Assembly: GCF_017347605.1 (NCBI RefSeq)
Contig: NZ_AP024484.1
Span: 2,184,501 to 2,248,500, forward strand
Source: Prevotella herbatica
GTDB taxonomy: Bacteria; Bacteroidota; Bacteroidia; Bacteroidales; Bacteroidaceae
Reading direction: 5' to 3'
Length of the DNA: 64,000 nucleotides
Below, one piece after another: positions 1 to 9,709 of this stretch. The position numbers were made by a program, and so were the translations under genes. Position 1 is the first letter of the stretch. Each line of letters starts with the position of its first letter. The notes beneath the pieces were generated by a model. That model was not told the DNA's origin. It saw only the letters and a list, made by a program, of their open reading frames with translations, and did no database searches.

Positions 1-879
1 GAAACCTCTGCAAATCCGTATGTGACCGAATTGGGAGACAAAGAAACCGGAACAAGTAGATTGAATTTTTCTCAATCTTTTAATGGTCTTGGAAGCCTTT
101 TCGCAACATTTGCAATCGGTCAGTTTTTTTTCAATGGATCGTCAGAAGGCGATGATGTAGTTGTACCTTATACAATACTAGGAATTTTAGTTCTTGTTAT
201 TGCTATTGTGTTTTCACGAGTAGAATTACCTGAAATACAGCATGAGGAAACTGATGAAGACCGTAGTCGAGGTACACGTATAATGAAGCTTTTCCGTCAT
301 CATCCAATGTTTGTGTTTGGACTTTTTGCCCTGTTGGCTTATGAGGTAGCAGAAATTTCTATAAACAGTTACTTCATAAACTTTGTTACAGGTCAAGGTT
401 GGATGGATGATAATATAGCGAGCATTGTACTTACTGTTGCATTGGCATTCTTTATGATTGGGCGTTTTTTGGGTAGCTGGATTATGCGTCGCATTCCTGC
501 AGAGATTATGTTGCTTGTATGTGCTGCTGGAAGTGTGTTGTGTATGATATTTGTATTGTTTGATCTTGGTAAGTTGTCAATGATCGCTATTGTATGCAAT
601 TATCTTTTTGAGGCAATAATGTTCCCTACAATATTCTCACTTGCACTTAGCGGATTAGGTAATCTCAAAATGAGTGCATCCTCTTTGCTTATGATGACTC
701 CTATTGGTGGTTGTGGTTTCATGCTTATGGGAATTGTAGCAGATAATACCAATTTGGTTATTCCGTTTATCATACCATTATTCGGCTATATTGTAGTATT
801 GTTGTTCGCTTCTGAACTTACGAGAAAGAATGGAACGATGTTGCGTCGTAATCCAATATGGAATAAATTTAAGTCTTGA
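1..879 (+). CDS. MFS sugar:proton symporter, FucP/GluP-like (5' end cut)
   Basis: The reading frame is open from base 1, so the N-terminus lies outside the window; the GTG at 22 is internal. The visible 293 residues are very hydrophobic, with about seven membrane helices. They open with ETSANPYVTELGDKETGTSR, which resembles the mid-protein loop of the fucose/galactose/glucose:H+ symporter (FHS) family, where an E/Q-T-x-A-N-P-Y-V motif precedes helix 5. A hydrophilic stretch around ELPEIQHEETDEDRSRGTR is the usual central cytoplasmic loop. By family it would import a hexose or deoxyhexose across the inner membrane. The substrate cannot be read from this fragment. It may feed the glycolytic aldolase downstream, but a promoter separates the two. 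Confidence 0.85.
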   Translation, partial: ETSANPYVTELGDKETGTSRLNFSQSFNGLGSLFATFAIGQFFFNGSSEGDDVVVPYTILGILVLVIAIVFSRVELPEIQHEETDEDRSRGTRIMKLFRHHPMFVFGLFALLAYEVAEISINSYFINFVTGQGWMDDNIASIVLTVALAFFMIGRFLGSWIMRRIPAEIMLLVCAAGSVLCMIFVLFDLGKLSMIAIVCNYLFEAIMFPTIFSLALSGLGNLKMSASSLLMMTPIGGCGFMLMGIVADNTNLVIPFIIPLFGYIVVLLFASELTRKNGTMLRRNPIWNKFKS

Positions 880-1026
880 AACCCATAAAGAATTGTGACT
901 GGTTCTTACAAAAAATAGATTTTCTTTTTTGCAACCTCTGTTTTGCAAAACAAGATTTTGAGGACTTGATTTAAAACAATATTAAATTTTTTAACCTCTT
1001 TGTGATGGTAAAAAACAAGTGAACAT

Positions 1027-1057
1027 TTTGTACCATCAAAAGAAAATGTTAAATTTG
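1027..1057 (+). promoter_or_regulatory. sigma-ABfr promoter of the aldolase gene
   Basis: TTTG at 1027-1030, 19 bp spacer, TAAATTTG at 1050-1057. This fits the Bacteroidetes -33/-7 consensus exactly. Transcription should start near 1063, which excludes the GTG at 1019 as the aldolase start and supports the ATG at 1106. Confidence 0.8.
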
Positions 1058-1105
1058 CAGTCACAAAGGTTTTTAAAAAGATTATTTTTTAATTATAATA
1101 AAATT

Positions 1106-2113
1106 ATGGCAGTTAGTTACAAAGATTTAGGTCTCGTAAATACTCGCGAGATGTTTAAGAGAGCCATCAATGGCGGTTATGCAATTCCAGCATTTAACTT
1201 CAATAACATGGAGCAGCTCCAAGCCATCATAAAGGCTTCTTCAGAGCTCAAGTCACCGGTTATCCTTCAGGTTTCTAAGGGTGCCCGTAACTATGCAAAC
1301 CAGACTCTTCTTCGCTATATGGCACAGGGTGCTGTTGAGTATGCAAAGGAACTTGGTTGTGCTCATCCTGAGATCGTTCTTCACCTTGACCACGGAGATA
1401 GCTTCGAGATTTGCAAGAGTTGTGTAGACTTCGGTTTCTCTTCTGTAATGATCGATGGTTCAGCTCTTCCTTATGAGGAGAATATTGCTTTGACAAAGAA
1501 GGTTGTTGACTATGCTCATCAGTTTGATGTAACTGTAGAAGGTGAACTTGGTGTCCTCGCTGGTGTTGAGGATGACGTAGTTGCTGAGGTTTCTCATTAT
1601 ACAAAGCCAGAGGAAGTTATCGACTTCGCTACACGTACAGGCGTTGACTCTTTGGCTATTTCTATTGGTACTTCACATGGTGCTTACAAGTTCAAGCCAG
1701 AGCAGTGCACACGTGACCCTAAGACAGGTAAGTTGGTTCCTCCTCCATTGGCATTCGACGTTCTCGATGCAGTAATGGAGAAATTGCCAGGTTTCCCAAT
1801 CGTTCTTCATGGTTCTTCTTCTGTACCACAGGAGTATGTTGACATGATCAATGAAAACGGTGGTAAGTTGCCAGACGCAGTTGGTATCCCAGAGGAGCAG
1901 CTTCGTAAGGCTTCTAAGAGCGCAGTTTGCAAAATCAACATCGATTCAGACTCTCGTCTTGCTTTCACTGCTGCAGTTCGTAAGGTATTTGCAGACAAGC
2001 CAAGTGAGTTCGATCCACGTAAGTTCTGTGGTCCAGCTCGTGACGAAATGGAGAAGATGTACAAGCACAAGATTGTTGATGTATTGGCATCTGATAACAA
2101 ACTTGCTCAGTAA
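1106..2113 (+). CDS. fba: Class II fructose-1,6-bisphosphate aldolase
   Basis: Encodes 335 aa. It catalyses reversible cleavage of fructose 1,6-bisphosphate to dihydroxyacetone phosphate and glyceraldehyde 3-phosphate in the cytoplasm. Class II (zinc) hallmarks are visible: VLHLDHGDS (metal and catalytic Asp/His region), GELGVLAG, the phosphate-binding loop SIGTSHGAYK, the zinc ligand in IVLHGSSS, and NIDSDSRLAF near the C-terminus. The start is the ATG at 1106 (MAVSYKDLG); an in-frame GTG at 1019 lies upstream of the promoter. The gene appears monocistronic, with its own promoter and a strong terminator. Its codons look more biased than its neighbours', as expected for a highly expressed glycolytic gene. 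Confidence 0.97.
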   Translation: MAVSYKDLGLVNTREMFKRAINGGYAIPAFNFNNMEQLQAIIKASSELKSPVILQVSKGARNYANQTLLRYMAQGAVEYAKELGCAHPEIVLHLDHGDSFEICKSCVDFGFSSVMIDGSALPYEENIALTKKVVDYAHQFDVTVEGELGVLAGVEDDVVAEVSHYTKPEEVIDFATRTGVDSLAISIGTSHGAYKFKPEQCTRDPKTGKLVPPPLAFDVLDAVMEKLPGFPIVLHGSSSVPQEYVDMINENGGKLPDAVGIPEEQLRKASKSAVCKINIDSDSRLAFTAAVRKVFADKPSEFDPRKFCGPARDEMEKMYKHKIVDVLASDNKLAQ

Positions 2114-2150
2114 GCAATTCGTTGACTTAAATATAGGTCAATAAAAATAT

Positions 2151-2180
2151 AGCGGAAACAGTAATGTTTCCGCTTTTTTA
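2151..2180 (+). terminator. Rho-independent terminator after fba
   Basis: Perfect 10-bp stem AGCGGAAACA / TGTTTCCGCT with a GTAA tetraloop, followed by a run of T. Confidence 0.93.
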
Positions 2181-2182
2181 AT

Positions 2183-2190
2183 TATATTTG
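2183..2190 (+). promoter_or_regulatory. Probable -7 box of murQ
   Basis: TATATTTG fits TAnnTTTG and ends only 4 nt before the murQ ATG at 2195. If used, the transcript would be leaderless or nearly so. No convincing -33 element is seen at the usual distance. Confidence 0.55.
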
Positions 2191-2194
2191 TCGC

Positions 2195-3019
2195 ATGGAA
2201 ACAAGATTAACAGAACTTTCGTCTAACTATGATCACCTTGAGAAGAAGACCATAGAAGAGATTACTGCCGATATCAACCATGAGAATATATCTGTTCCTA
2301 TGGCTATTAACAAGGCGTTGCCACAGATAAATACTCTGATTACAGAAATTCTTTCTCGCTTAAAGTTGGGAGGTAGGCTATTTTATTGTGGTTGCGGAAC
2401 TGGTGGAAGACTTGCCACCCTTGATACTATTGAGGTGCAAAACACCTTTGGTACAGATGGACGTCAGATTCAGGCTATTTTCCCAGGTGGAATAAAGGAT
2501 CTTACACAAACTCGTGAGTCACGTGAAGATGACCTTGATAATGGTTGGCAGCAGCTTGTTGAGAGAGGCGCAACTGATGATGATATTGTTGTTGGTTTTT
2601 CTGCCAGCGGTACTACTCCTTTCGTACTGTCAACATTGAAATGGTGTCGTAGTCATGGTATAGTAACAGGTTGTGTTGTAAATAATGTAGATAGCGTTAT
2701 TTCTCATGAGGTTGATTTTCCTGTTGAGGTTATTACAGGTCCTGAATTTGTTACAGGGAGCACCCGCATGAAGGGCGGTACTTCTCAGAAGTTAGTTCTT
2801 GATATGATTAGTACAACTCTTATGATTCAGCTTGGTAGAGTGGAAGGAAACAAAATGGTTAATGTTAAACTTATGAATGCTAAACTCATGGACAGAGCCG
2901 CTCGAATATTTATGGAACGTAATCCACATATTAATGATTATGATTATGTGGTTTCTTTACTAAAAAAATACGGTGGTATAAAACAAGCTGAACATTATTT
3001 GAAATCGTTGAGTGATTAG
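2195..3019 (+). CDS. murQ: N-acetylmuramic acid 6-phosphate etherase
   Basis: Encodes 274 aa. MurQ removes the lactyl ether from MurNAc-6-phosphate to give GlcNAc-6-phosphate and D-lactate, the key cytoplasmic step in recycling cell-wall muramic acid. It is a single SIS domain. Family blocks seen are GGRLFYCGCGTGGRLATLD (the GxGTSGR region, here with a Gly for Ser), FSASGTTPFV, and GPEFVTGSTRMKGGTSQK. The N-terminal TELSSNYDHLEKKTIEEI matches the conserved MurQ N-terminus, so the ATG at 2195 is correct even though it lies almost on the -7 box. No amgK, murU or nagZ is adjacent, so it stands alone. Confidence 0.93.
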   Translation: METRLTELSSNYDHLEKKTIEEITADINHENISVPMAINKALPQINTLITEILSRLKLGGRLFYCGCGTGGRLATLDTIEVQNTFGTDGRQIQAIFPGGIKDLTQTRESREDDLDNGWQQLVERGATDDDIVVGFSASGTTPFVLSTLKWCRSHGIVTGCVVNNVDSVISHEVDFPVEVITGPEFVTGSTRMKGGTSQKLVLDMISTTLMIQLGRVEGNKMVNVKLMNAKLMDRAARIFMERNPHINDYDYVVSLLKKYGGIKQAEHYLKSLSD

Positions 3020-3442
3020 CATTTGTCACTTAGATAATACTTGGAACGATTTAAAATTTATGTAGTATAATGAAACTTCAGATTACTCACTAAAGCTACA
3101 AATACAAAATGTATGTAATCTAAAAAAACTCTTGTTATGTGATTATTGATTTTTTACCGTATAATTATCAATGAAAAGATATCTTTTGTTTTAAAAACTG
3201 TTATCGCACACAGAAGGATACATGCTTTTTTAGCTATTTTTGTTTCTACATTCAATCCACTTTTATCCTATTGTTGCCAGAATGTAATATGTTGATTATT
3301 AGTGCTTTACCTTTCTAGTGCCTATATTTTTATCCACTTTTGTGTTTTTGAAAAGTACGGAGTTTTCAAATTTGTTCTATATTTGCATAGTTGAAAATAA
3401 CTAATAACTAATATTTAAAATTGTTAATCAAAAGTTTTAAGC
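3020..3442. other. AT-rich intergenic region upstream of the PUL
   Basis: About 420 bp with no credible ORF. The only recognisable signal is the -7 box at 3378-3385. It is long enough to hold operator sites for PUL control, but no clear inverted repeat was found by eye. Confidence 0.5.
3378..3385 (+). promoter_or_regulatory. -7 box of the susC-like operon
   Basis: TATATTTG fits TAnnTTTG, about 57 nt upstream of the susC-like ATG. The -33 region is not consensus, as is common for activator-dependent PUL promoters. Confidence 0.6.
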
Positions 3443-6400
3443 ATGAAACAATCTAGACTATTACTCTTGTTTGTGGCTTTACTTGTATCAGCGATGTCAT
3501 TTGCTCAGAATAAGCTTTATTCAGGCACAGTCGTTGACGGTCAAGGTGAGCCTATCATTGGTGCATCGGTTGTTCAGCAGGGAACCTCACAAGGTTCAGT
3601 TACTGACATTGATGGAAATTTCAAAGTTTCCGTGGCACCAGGTTCGACGCTAGTCATATCTTATATAGGATATGATACACAGCGTGTTAAAGTAGCGGAC
3701 AATCTTCACATTGTATTAAAAGAAAGTTCTGCATCATTGGATGAAGTTGTTGTTGTTGGTTATGGCGTTCAGAAAAAGAGTGTCGTTACAGCAGCTATTG
3801 CGAAGGTTTCAGCTTCTGATCTTGCTAATACAGCTCCAGTTCGTATGGACAATGCTTTGAAGGGACTTGCTGCAGGTGTTAATGTAACATCTTCATCTGG
3901 TCAGCCTGGAGAAGCAGCGCGTATTCGTATTCGTGGTACAGGTACTATCAATAATTCCGACCCTCTTTATATTGTAGATGGTATGCCTATTGAAGGTGGT
4001 CTTGATTTCGTTAATCCTAATGATATTGAGAGCATCGAAGTATTGAAAGATGCTGCTTCTGGTGCTATCTATGGTGCACGTGCTGCCAATGGTGTTGTCT
4101 TGGTGACAACAAAGAAAGGAAAAGTTGGCAAAGCACAGATCAACTATAATTTCTCTTATGGTTGGCAAAGTGCTTGGAAACATCGTGACGTAGTTAATGC
4201 TACAGATTATGCTATATTGCAGAATGAAAAGTATACCAATGCTGGACAAGCTGCTCCATATGCAGATCCTTATAAGTTGATTGATACAAACGGTAATGCC
4301 ATTACTGGTAATGGAACTGATTGGCAAAACCTTGTATTTAATGATAATGCCCCAGTTGTAAACCATGATGTTTCAATTAGTGGAGCTTCTGATGCTGTCA
4401 ACTATTATTTGTCAGCTGGTTATTATTCACAGGATGGTATTATTGGTGGAAATTACGGACAGTCAAATTATGACCGTCTTACATTGCGTAGTAATACACA
4501 GTATAAACTTATTGACGCAACAAAGCAGCGTGACTATCTTAATACATTGACTCTTAATGTGAATATGTCATACATGCGTACACATAGCACTGGTATATCA
4601 ACTAACTCTGAATTTGGATCAGTACTTGGTTCTGCATTGTATATGTCACCACTTATGTCACCAGTTGCTCTTGGTTCTGTTGCTACATCAATGATTGACA
4701 AGTATTCAGCATATGATTTGGCAAGAGACCCTGAAGGTAATCCTTATACAGTTGTCGGCTATTTCGGAACTTATCAGGAAATGAACAATCCTCTAGCTAT
4801 GATGCAGGTAAATCCTACTCGTTACTGGAGTCATAAATTTGTTCCAAAGTTCTCTGTTGACTTAGGTATATGGGATAATATTAAATACCATTTTACATAT
4901 AGTGCAGATTTAGCTTTCTGGGGAAATAATGGTGCAACAACATCATTGTATTATCTTTCAGGAAACAACAATGCTACTCATACAAGTGCGAGTGCTTCAT
5001 CTAACAAGAGCACTACATGGCAGGTAGAAAATACCTTGACATGGGATAAAACGATTGGTAAGCATACTATTGGTGTAGTTCTTGGTCAGTCAGCTTTGAA
5101 GTATAAAGGTGATTATATTGGCGGTAATCGTTGGAATTTGGTAAATGTAGACAAACCTTCTATTGATTACGCTACTGGATCATTGGTTCTCACAAAGGAT
5201 GATGCTGGTAATATTACTGGTGGAACTGTTCAGTATGGTGTTTATGGTGGTTTCAATACAGAGCACAGAATTTCTTCATTATTTGGTCGTTTGAGTTACA
5301 ACTATGATGAGAAATATATGGCTCAGGCAACTATTCGTCGTGATGGTTCAAGTCGTTTTGGTTCTAATCACAAATATGGTACCTTCCCTTCTTTCTCTGT
5401 TGGATGGAATATCATGAATGAAGATTTCATGAAAGTAACTAAAGATTGGTTGTCAAATCTTAAGGTTCGTTTCAGTTGGGGTAAGAATGGTAATGATAAT
5501 ATTCCTGATTTTGGTTACACATCACTTACAGCAATGGGTAATAACTACCTCTTCGGTCAGGTTGCACAGAAAACAAATGGTTCAAAGGCAACAAGACTTC
5601 CTAACCCTGATTTGAAATGGGAGGAAAGCGAACAGACTGATATTGGTCTTGACTTAGGATTCCTTGGCAATGCCCTTACTTTCTCTGCAGACTATTATGT
5701 AAAGAAAACAAATGGAATGATCATTTCTCGTCCAATACCAAGTTATGTTGGTGAAACAGCTCCTCTTGCTAATGTCGGTGATATGACAAACAGGGGTATT
5801 GAATTTGAACTTGGCTACAGATGGCATGTTGCCGATGCACAATTCGGAATCAAAGGTAACGCAACTTATCTTCATAATGAATTGACAAATCTTGGTAATA
5901 GCACAGGTTATATAGACCTTGATAGTTTCCAAGGCATCTCTGGTGGTGGAACACGTGGATCTAATGGTCTACCTTTCCCTTATTTCTTTGGTTATAAGAC
6001 TGCTGGAATTTTCCAGAATGTGGCAGATGTAAAAGCTTATACAAATTCAAAGGGTCAAATGATTCAGCCAAAGGCTGTTCCTGGTGATGTGCGTTTCGTT
6101 GATGTAAATGGTGATGGTCAGATAACATCTGATGACCGTACAAACATCGGTAATGGTACTCCTGATTGGACATTTGGTTTGAAGTTTGATGCATCTTGGA
6201 AAAATTTTGATTTTAATATATTTGTTCAAGGTGTAAGTGGTGCCGACGTATTTGACGCAACATATCGTTCTGATATCTACTCAGGTAACTATCCTTCATG
6301 GATGCTACAGCGTTGGACAGGTGAAGGTACATCAAACAAGTATCCTCGTTTGGTTCTTGGCGATACAAACAACTGGGTTGTGTCAGACCTTTATGTTCAT

Positions 6401-6640
6401 GATGGATCTTATTTCCGTATTAAGGACATATCTTTGGGTTATACAATACCAAGTACGATAACCAAGAAATTCTTTATTGATCGTATTCGTTTCTACGTAA
6501 TGGCAGAGAATCTTGTTACATGGACAAAATATTGGGGCTTTGATCCAGAAATCTCTTCAGGTGGAACTTCTCTTGGTATAGACCGTGGTATTTATCCGCA
6601 GGCTCGTACTTGGACTATTGGTGTAAATGTAACGTTCTAA
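3443..6640 (+). CDS. SusC-like TonB-dependent outer-membrane receptor
   Basis: Encodes 1065 aa. By family it imports oligosaccharides across the outer membrane as a TonB-driven beta-barrel capped by SusD. Visible parts: signal peptide (residues 1-22, ending MSFAQ), a CarboxypepD_reg-like domain at about 25-95 (GTVVDGQGEPIIGASV), the SusC signature LDEVVVVGYG near 100 (TonB-box region), a plug with RIRGTGTINNSDPLYIVDG and ANGVVLVTTKKG, then a large barrel ending in VNVTF, a typical C-terminal aromatic. It is the first gene of a co-directional operon with susD 21 bp downstream. Energy would come from TonB/ExbB/ExbD, which this window also encodes at 32-35 kb. The glycan is inferred from the linked GH16 and GH3 enzymes, not from this protein. 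Confidence 0.97.
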   Translation: MKQSRLLLLFVALLVSAMSFAQNKLYSGTVVDGQGEPIIGASVVQQGTSQGSVTDIDGNFKVSVAPGSTLVISYIGYDTQRVKVADNLHIVLKESSASLDEVVVVGYGVQKKSVVTAAIAKVSASDLANTAPVRMDNALKGLAAGVNVTSSSGQPGEAARIRIRGTGTINNSDPLYIVDGMPIEGGLDFVNPNDIESIEVLKDAASGAIYGARAANGVVLVTTKKGKVGKAQINYNFSYGWQSAWKHRDVVNATDYAILQNEKYTNAGQAAPYADPYKLIDTNGNAITGNGTDWQNLVFNDNAPVVNHDVSISGASDAVNYYLSAGYYSQDGIIGGNYGQSNYDRLTLRSNTQYKLIDATKQRDYLNTLTLNVNMSYMRTHSTGISTNSEFGSVLGSALYMSPLMSPVALGSVATSMIDKYSAYDLARDPEGNPYTVVGYFGTYQEMNNPLAMMQVNPTRYWSHKFVPKFSVDLGIWDNIKYHFTYSADLAFWGNNGATTSLYYLSGNNNATHTSASASSNKSTTWQVENTLTWDKTIGKHTIGVVLGQSALKYKGDYIGGNRWNLVNVDKPSIDYATGSLVLTKDDAGNITGGTVQYGVYGGFNTEHRISSLFGRLSYNYDEKYMAQATIRRDGSSRFGSNHKYGTFPSFSVGWNIMNEDFMKVTKDWLSNLKVRFSWGKNGNDNIPDFGYTSLTAMGNNYLFGQVAQKTNGSKATRLPNPDLKWEESEQTDIGLDLGFLGNALTFSADYYVKKTNGMIISRPIPSYVGETAPLANVGDMTNRGIEFELGYRWHVADAQFGIKGNATYLHNELTNLGNSTGYIDLDSFQGISGGGTRGSNGLPFPYFFGYKTAGIFQNVADVKAYTNSKGQMIQPKAVPGDVRFVDVNGDGQITSDDRTNIGNGTPDWTFGLKFDASWKNFDFNIFVQGVSGADVFDATYRSDIYSGNYPSWMLQRWTGEGTSNKYPRLVLGDTNNWVVSDLYVHDGSYFRIKDISLGYTIPSTITKKFFIDRIRFYVMAENLVTWTKYWGFDPEISSGGTSLGIDRGIYPQARTWTIGVNVTF

Positions 6641-6661
6641 ATCTTAATCAAGACTACAATT

Positions 6662-8188
6662 ATGAAAAAAAATAAATTAATATTTTTAGGTTTACTGGGC
6701 GTTTCGGTAATGCTAACGACCAGTTGCAACGATAGTTTTCTCAACGTTGAGAATCCTGCAGGCGAACCTTTGGAAGAATATTATACAACAGATGCCCATA
6801 TTCAAGAGGCTGTCGTGGCTGCTTATGATCCTATGCATTGGCCAGATTGGGGACTAGGACAGTATAATGCCCTAAACATAGATGCAGAGATTATGGGTGA
6901 TGATTTCTGGGTTGGTGGTAGTAATATTAGTGATATGCAGAATTGGCACAAACTCTTTAACTATGAAGGTGATGCCAACAATACTTTAAGTTCACTTTGG
7001 ACCGTTGACTATTCTGGTATCAAGCGTTGTAATGATGTTATAAAATATTTAGGTTATGCTGCTGGTAATCTTACGGATACCAATAAAAAGTGGTATGAGA
7101 TGCAAGCCCGTACATTGCGCGTATTTTATTACAATATGTTGTGGCACTACTTTGGAAATATTCCTTTCTATCTTACGAATATGGAAGCTCCCTATAAAGC
7201 TCCTCAGCTGAAAGCCGATGATGTTTACAGTCAACTTATCGTAGAGTTGGAAGACATTCTGAAAAATGGTGATTTGCCAATGAAAATGTCTAAAACATCA
7301 GATTATGGTCGTGTAACAAAGGCTTTTGCTATTATGATGTATGCAGAAATGGTAATGTATCAGAATGATCAATCACGTTATGCTACAGCCTTGACTTATC
7401 TTAATGAAATAATCAGTAGTAAGAAGTATCAACTCAATCCTAAATTTGGTGATATCTGGGCTGAAAGTGGCGAATGGTGTGATGAGTCAATATTTGAAAT
7501 CAATTATGAAGAATCTATTTCTGAACGCGACTGGGGATCTCCTTTAGCTATTGGCGGAACAGTTCTTCCTACACTTATAAGTCCTAACAGTTGGCCAGGC
7601 GGTGATGGTTGGTCAAAGGGCCAGGATGGTTGGGGATTCCTCCCTGTACGTCTTGAGACTTATGCCCTCTATAATGATAATGATACCCGACGTAGCGCTA
7701 CAATCTGGGATGTTAGAGGTACAGATTATACAGCCCGTTATCAGGATACGCATCTTTGGCTAGCAAAGTATCGTCCTTTCGATGCAAACAATGCAAATTG
7801 CCCAACATCAAAGAACCTTAACTATAATAACAATTATCGTTACTATCGTTATGCTGAGACATTGCTTGATGCTGCTGAATTATCACTTAGAACAGGTGGT
7901 TCTGAAACAGGAGACGCAAAGACTTGGCTTAATCAAGTACATACTAGAGCTGGACTTGGAGAATTGAGCAAGGCTACTCTTGACGATGTTTTGAAAGAGC
8001 GTCATCTTGAATTTATTGGTGAGGGTAAACGTTATTGGGATCTTGTTCGTACAGGTGAAGCTGCAAAGGTTTTAACTCCTGATAAATATGGTTATCGTAC
8101 GAATAGTTGGACTGAAAGCAAAAAGTATATTCCTATCGCACAAGGTGAATTGGATACCGACCCAGCTTTGGTTCAGAACAAATATTAA
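6662..8188 (+). CDS. SusD-like starch-binding-family outer-membrane lipoprotein
   Basis: Encodes 508 aa. SusD proteins sit on the cell surface as the lid of the SusC barrel and bind the glycan. The lipobox is LTTSC with Cys22, followed by NDSFLNVENP, typical of RagB/SusD N-termini. An alpha-helical TPR-like body follows (RTLRVFYYNMLWHYFGNIPF is characteristic). The C-terminal part has RYYRYAETLLDAAELSLRTG and LKERHLEFIGEGKRYWDLVR, both conserved SusD blocks. It lies 21 bp after susC and 18 bp before the next lipoprotein, so co-transcription is likely. Many aromatic residues could serve as a glycan platform. Confidence 0.97.
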   Translation: MKKNKLIFLGLLGVSVMLTTSCNDSFLNVENPAGEPLEEYYTTDAHIQEAVVAAYDPMHWPDWGLGQYNALNIDAEIMGDDFWVGGSNISDMQNWHKLFNYEGDANNTLSSLWTVDYSGIKRCNDVIKYLGYAAGNLTDTNKKWYEMQARTLRVFYYNMLWHYFGNIPFYLTNMEAPYKAPQLKADDVYSQLIVELEDILKNGDLPMKMSKTSDYGRVTKAFAIMMYAEMVMYQNDQSRYATALTYLNEIISSKKYQLNPKFGDIWAESGEWCDESIFEINYEESISERDWGSPLAIGGTVLPTLISPNSWPGGDGWSKGQDGWGFLPVRLETYALYNDNDTRRSATIWDVRGTDYTARYQDTHLWLAKYRPFDANNANCPTSKNLNYNNNYRYYRYAETLLDAAELSLRTGGSETGDAKTWLNQVHTRAGLGELSKATLDDVLKERHLEFIGEGKRYWDLVRTGEAAKVLTPDKYGYRTNSWTESKKYIPIAQGELDTDPALVQNKY

Positions 8189-8206
8189 TCAAAAAGAGGA
8201 AAGAAT

Positions 8207-9622
8207 ATGAAAAATATTTTTAAATATCTGACAAGCTTCATGTTTTTGGGACTGCTCTTTACTGCTTGTTCTCCAGAAACCTTTGATGGCGCTGATGCCA
8301 ACGGTATACCTTCAATATCAGATGCAGATTATACTGTTGCTGTAGATCAGTCGACGAATAATGTAACATTCCAATTAAATAACAAAGGTTGTTATCCTGT
8401 TTGGAATATACAGGGACCACCTGATGTTAAGACTACCGTAAATGGTTATGAGAAAAAATACATATTGGCTGGTACTTATAATTATACATTGCAGCTTGGA
8501 AACAAAAATGGATTTAGTGACGGTGTAGTCAAGGGTACATTCAAGATTGATTCTACTCGTTATGACTTTGGTCCAACTCTTGCTAATCTTACAGCAGGTG
8601 GCACTAAGGAATGGCGTATCTCAAGTAAGGATGCTGCTCATCTTGCATGTGGTGCTTCTGGTACAGACGGCACAGGATGGTGGAAAGCAATACCAGATGA
8701 GAAATCAGCTAATGGTGTTTATGATGACCGCATTACTTTTGACAATAATAATGCCTATACTTATAGTGCTGGTGTTGATGGAAAGACATTCTGTAATCAC
8801 GATGTTACCGCATTTGGGATAAGTTCAAGTTCTGATTATGATGTTGTGGCTACAACTTTCCCGGATGTTAATACCACTGCAAAATATTCTTTGGGATATG
8901 ATGATGCCGCTGGTATGGTTACGATAACCTTGCCTGCCAAAACTCTATTCCCATATATGGCAGACCAAAAGATGATGACTGGTCCTGAAACATTTAAGAT
9001 TGCAAGTTTGACTAGTAAGAAGATGACTCTGATTTATGATGTGCCTGGTACTATTGCATGGCAGATTATATTGATAAATGGTGCTGATGAAGCTGTAGAA
9101 GCCTTCGACCCAGACAAGATTAACTGGTGTGAAGTAAACTCAGATCTGAATCTTGGTAAGGCATTTAATACAGCAGGCAAGATGAGTTTCTTCTGGTCAG
9201 ACAATGATGCATGGACGCAGACAGCTGATCCAGGATTCGCTTATGCTGACGGAACCTATACAATCACAGTTCCTTATGCAACAAATGCTGAATGGAAAGG
9301 TCAATGTACAATAAATACGGTTCCAATTTCAATCGCAAAGGATAATAACTATGACTATAGTTTCACGATCAATGCTAGTCAGGATATACAAAGAATGACT
9401 TTCAAGGTTAATAAGGATCCTGATATAAAAGATGATCCTACAACTGCTTTTTATAATGGATCTATTAGCTTGAAGAAGGGTGATAACCTTGTTCGTTTCG
9501 CTAAAGAAATATCAAAGTTTGATTTCGATCAAGGTAAGATCGTCTTTGACTTTGGTGGAGCTCCTGCAAATGCTGTTCTGAAAATCAGTAACATCATTAT
9601 TCAGAAACATAATCCAAAATAA
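8207..9622 (+). CDS. Surface glycan-binding lipoprotein in SusE/F position
   Basis: Encodes 471 aa. The signal peptide ends in a lipobox (LLFTAC, Cys21). The rest is beta-rich, with many Trp and Tyr and no catalytic motif. Residues 60-110 (WNIQGPPDVKTT ... AGTYNYTLQLGNKNGFSDG) look like a PKD/Ig-type fold. The C-terminal half (FDFGGAPANAVLKISNIIIQ) looks like a carbohydrate-binding beta-sandwich. In beta-glucan PULs of Bacteroides and Prevotella this gene position encodes a surface glycan-binding protein, so that role is inferred from position and architecture. A stem-loop follows, which could reduce read-through into the GH16 gene. Confidence 0.78.
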   Translation: MKNIFKYLTSFMFLGLLFTACSPETFDGADANGIPSISDADYTVAVDQSTNNVTFQLNNKGCYPVWNIQGPPDVKTTVNGYEKKYILAGTYNYTLQLGNKNGFSDGVVKGTFKIDSTRYDFGPTLANLTAGGTKEWRISSKDAAHLACGASGTDGTGWWKAIPDEKSANGVYDDRITFDNNNAYTYSAGVDGKTFCNHDVTAFGISSSSDYDVVATTFPDVNTTAKYSLGYDDAAGMVTITLPAKTLFPYMADQKMMTGPETFKIASLTSKKMTLIYDVPGTIAWQIILINGADEAVEAFDPDKINWCEVNSDLNLGKAFNTAGKMSFFWSDNDAWTQTADPGFAYADGTYTITVPYATNAEWKGQCTINTVPISIAKDNNYDYSFTINASQDIQRMTFKVNKDPDIKDDPTTAFYNGSISLKKGDNLVRFAKEISKFDFDQGKIVFDFGGAPANAVLKISNIIIQKHNPK

Positions 9623-9635
9623 TCATTATGAAATA

Positions 9636-9680
9636 TGGAAAGACAGAGGGTGGTTAGCTTCATCCTCGTCTTTCCTTTTA
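9636..9680 (+). terminator. Intra-operon stem-loop before GH16
   Basis: GGAAAGACAGAGG (9637-9649) pairs with CCTCGTCTTTCC (9664-9675) with one bulge, followed by TTTTA. It could be a partial terminator or mRNA-processing hairpin separating the susCD-binding-protein part from the enzyme part of the PUL. Confidence 0.65.
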
Positions 9681-9709
9681 AAGTTTTACAACTATAATAA
9701 ATTATACAA

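Noticed and set aside
1019..1105. Upstream GTG start for the aldolase
   Set aside because: It lies upstream of the promoter; the conserved protein begins at 1106.
1275..1604. 109-codon antisense ORF in the aldolase gene
   Set aside because: Shadow of a codon-biased gene; His/Gln-rich translation is typical of such frames.
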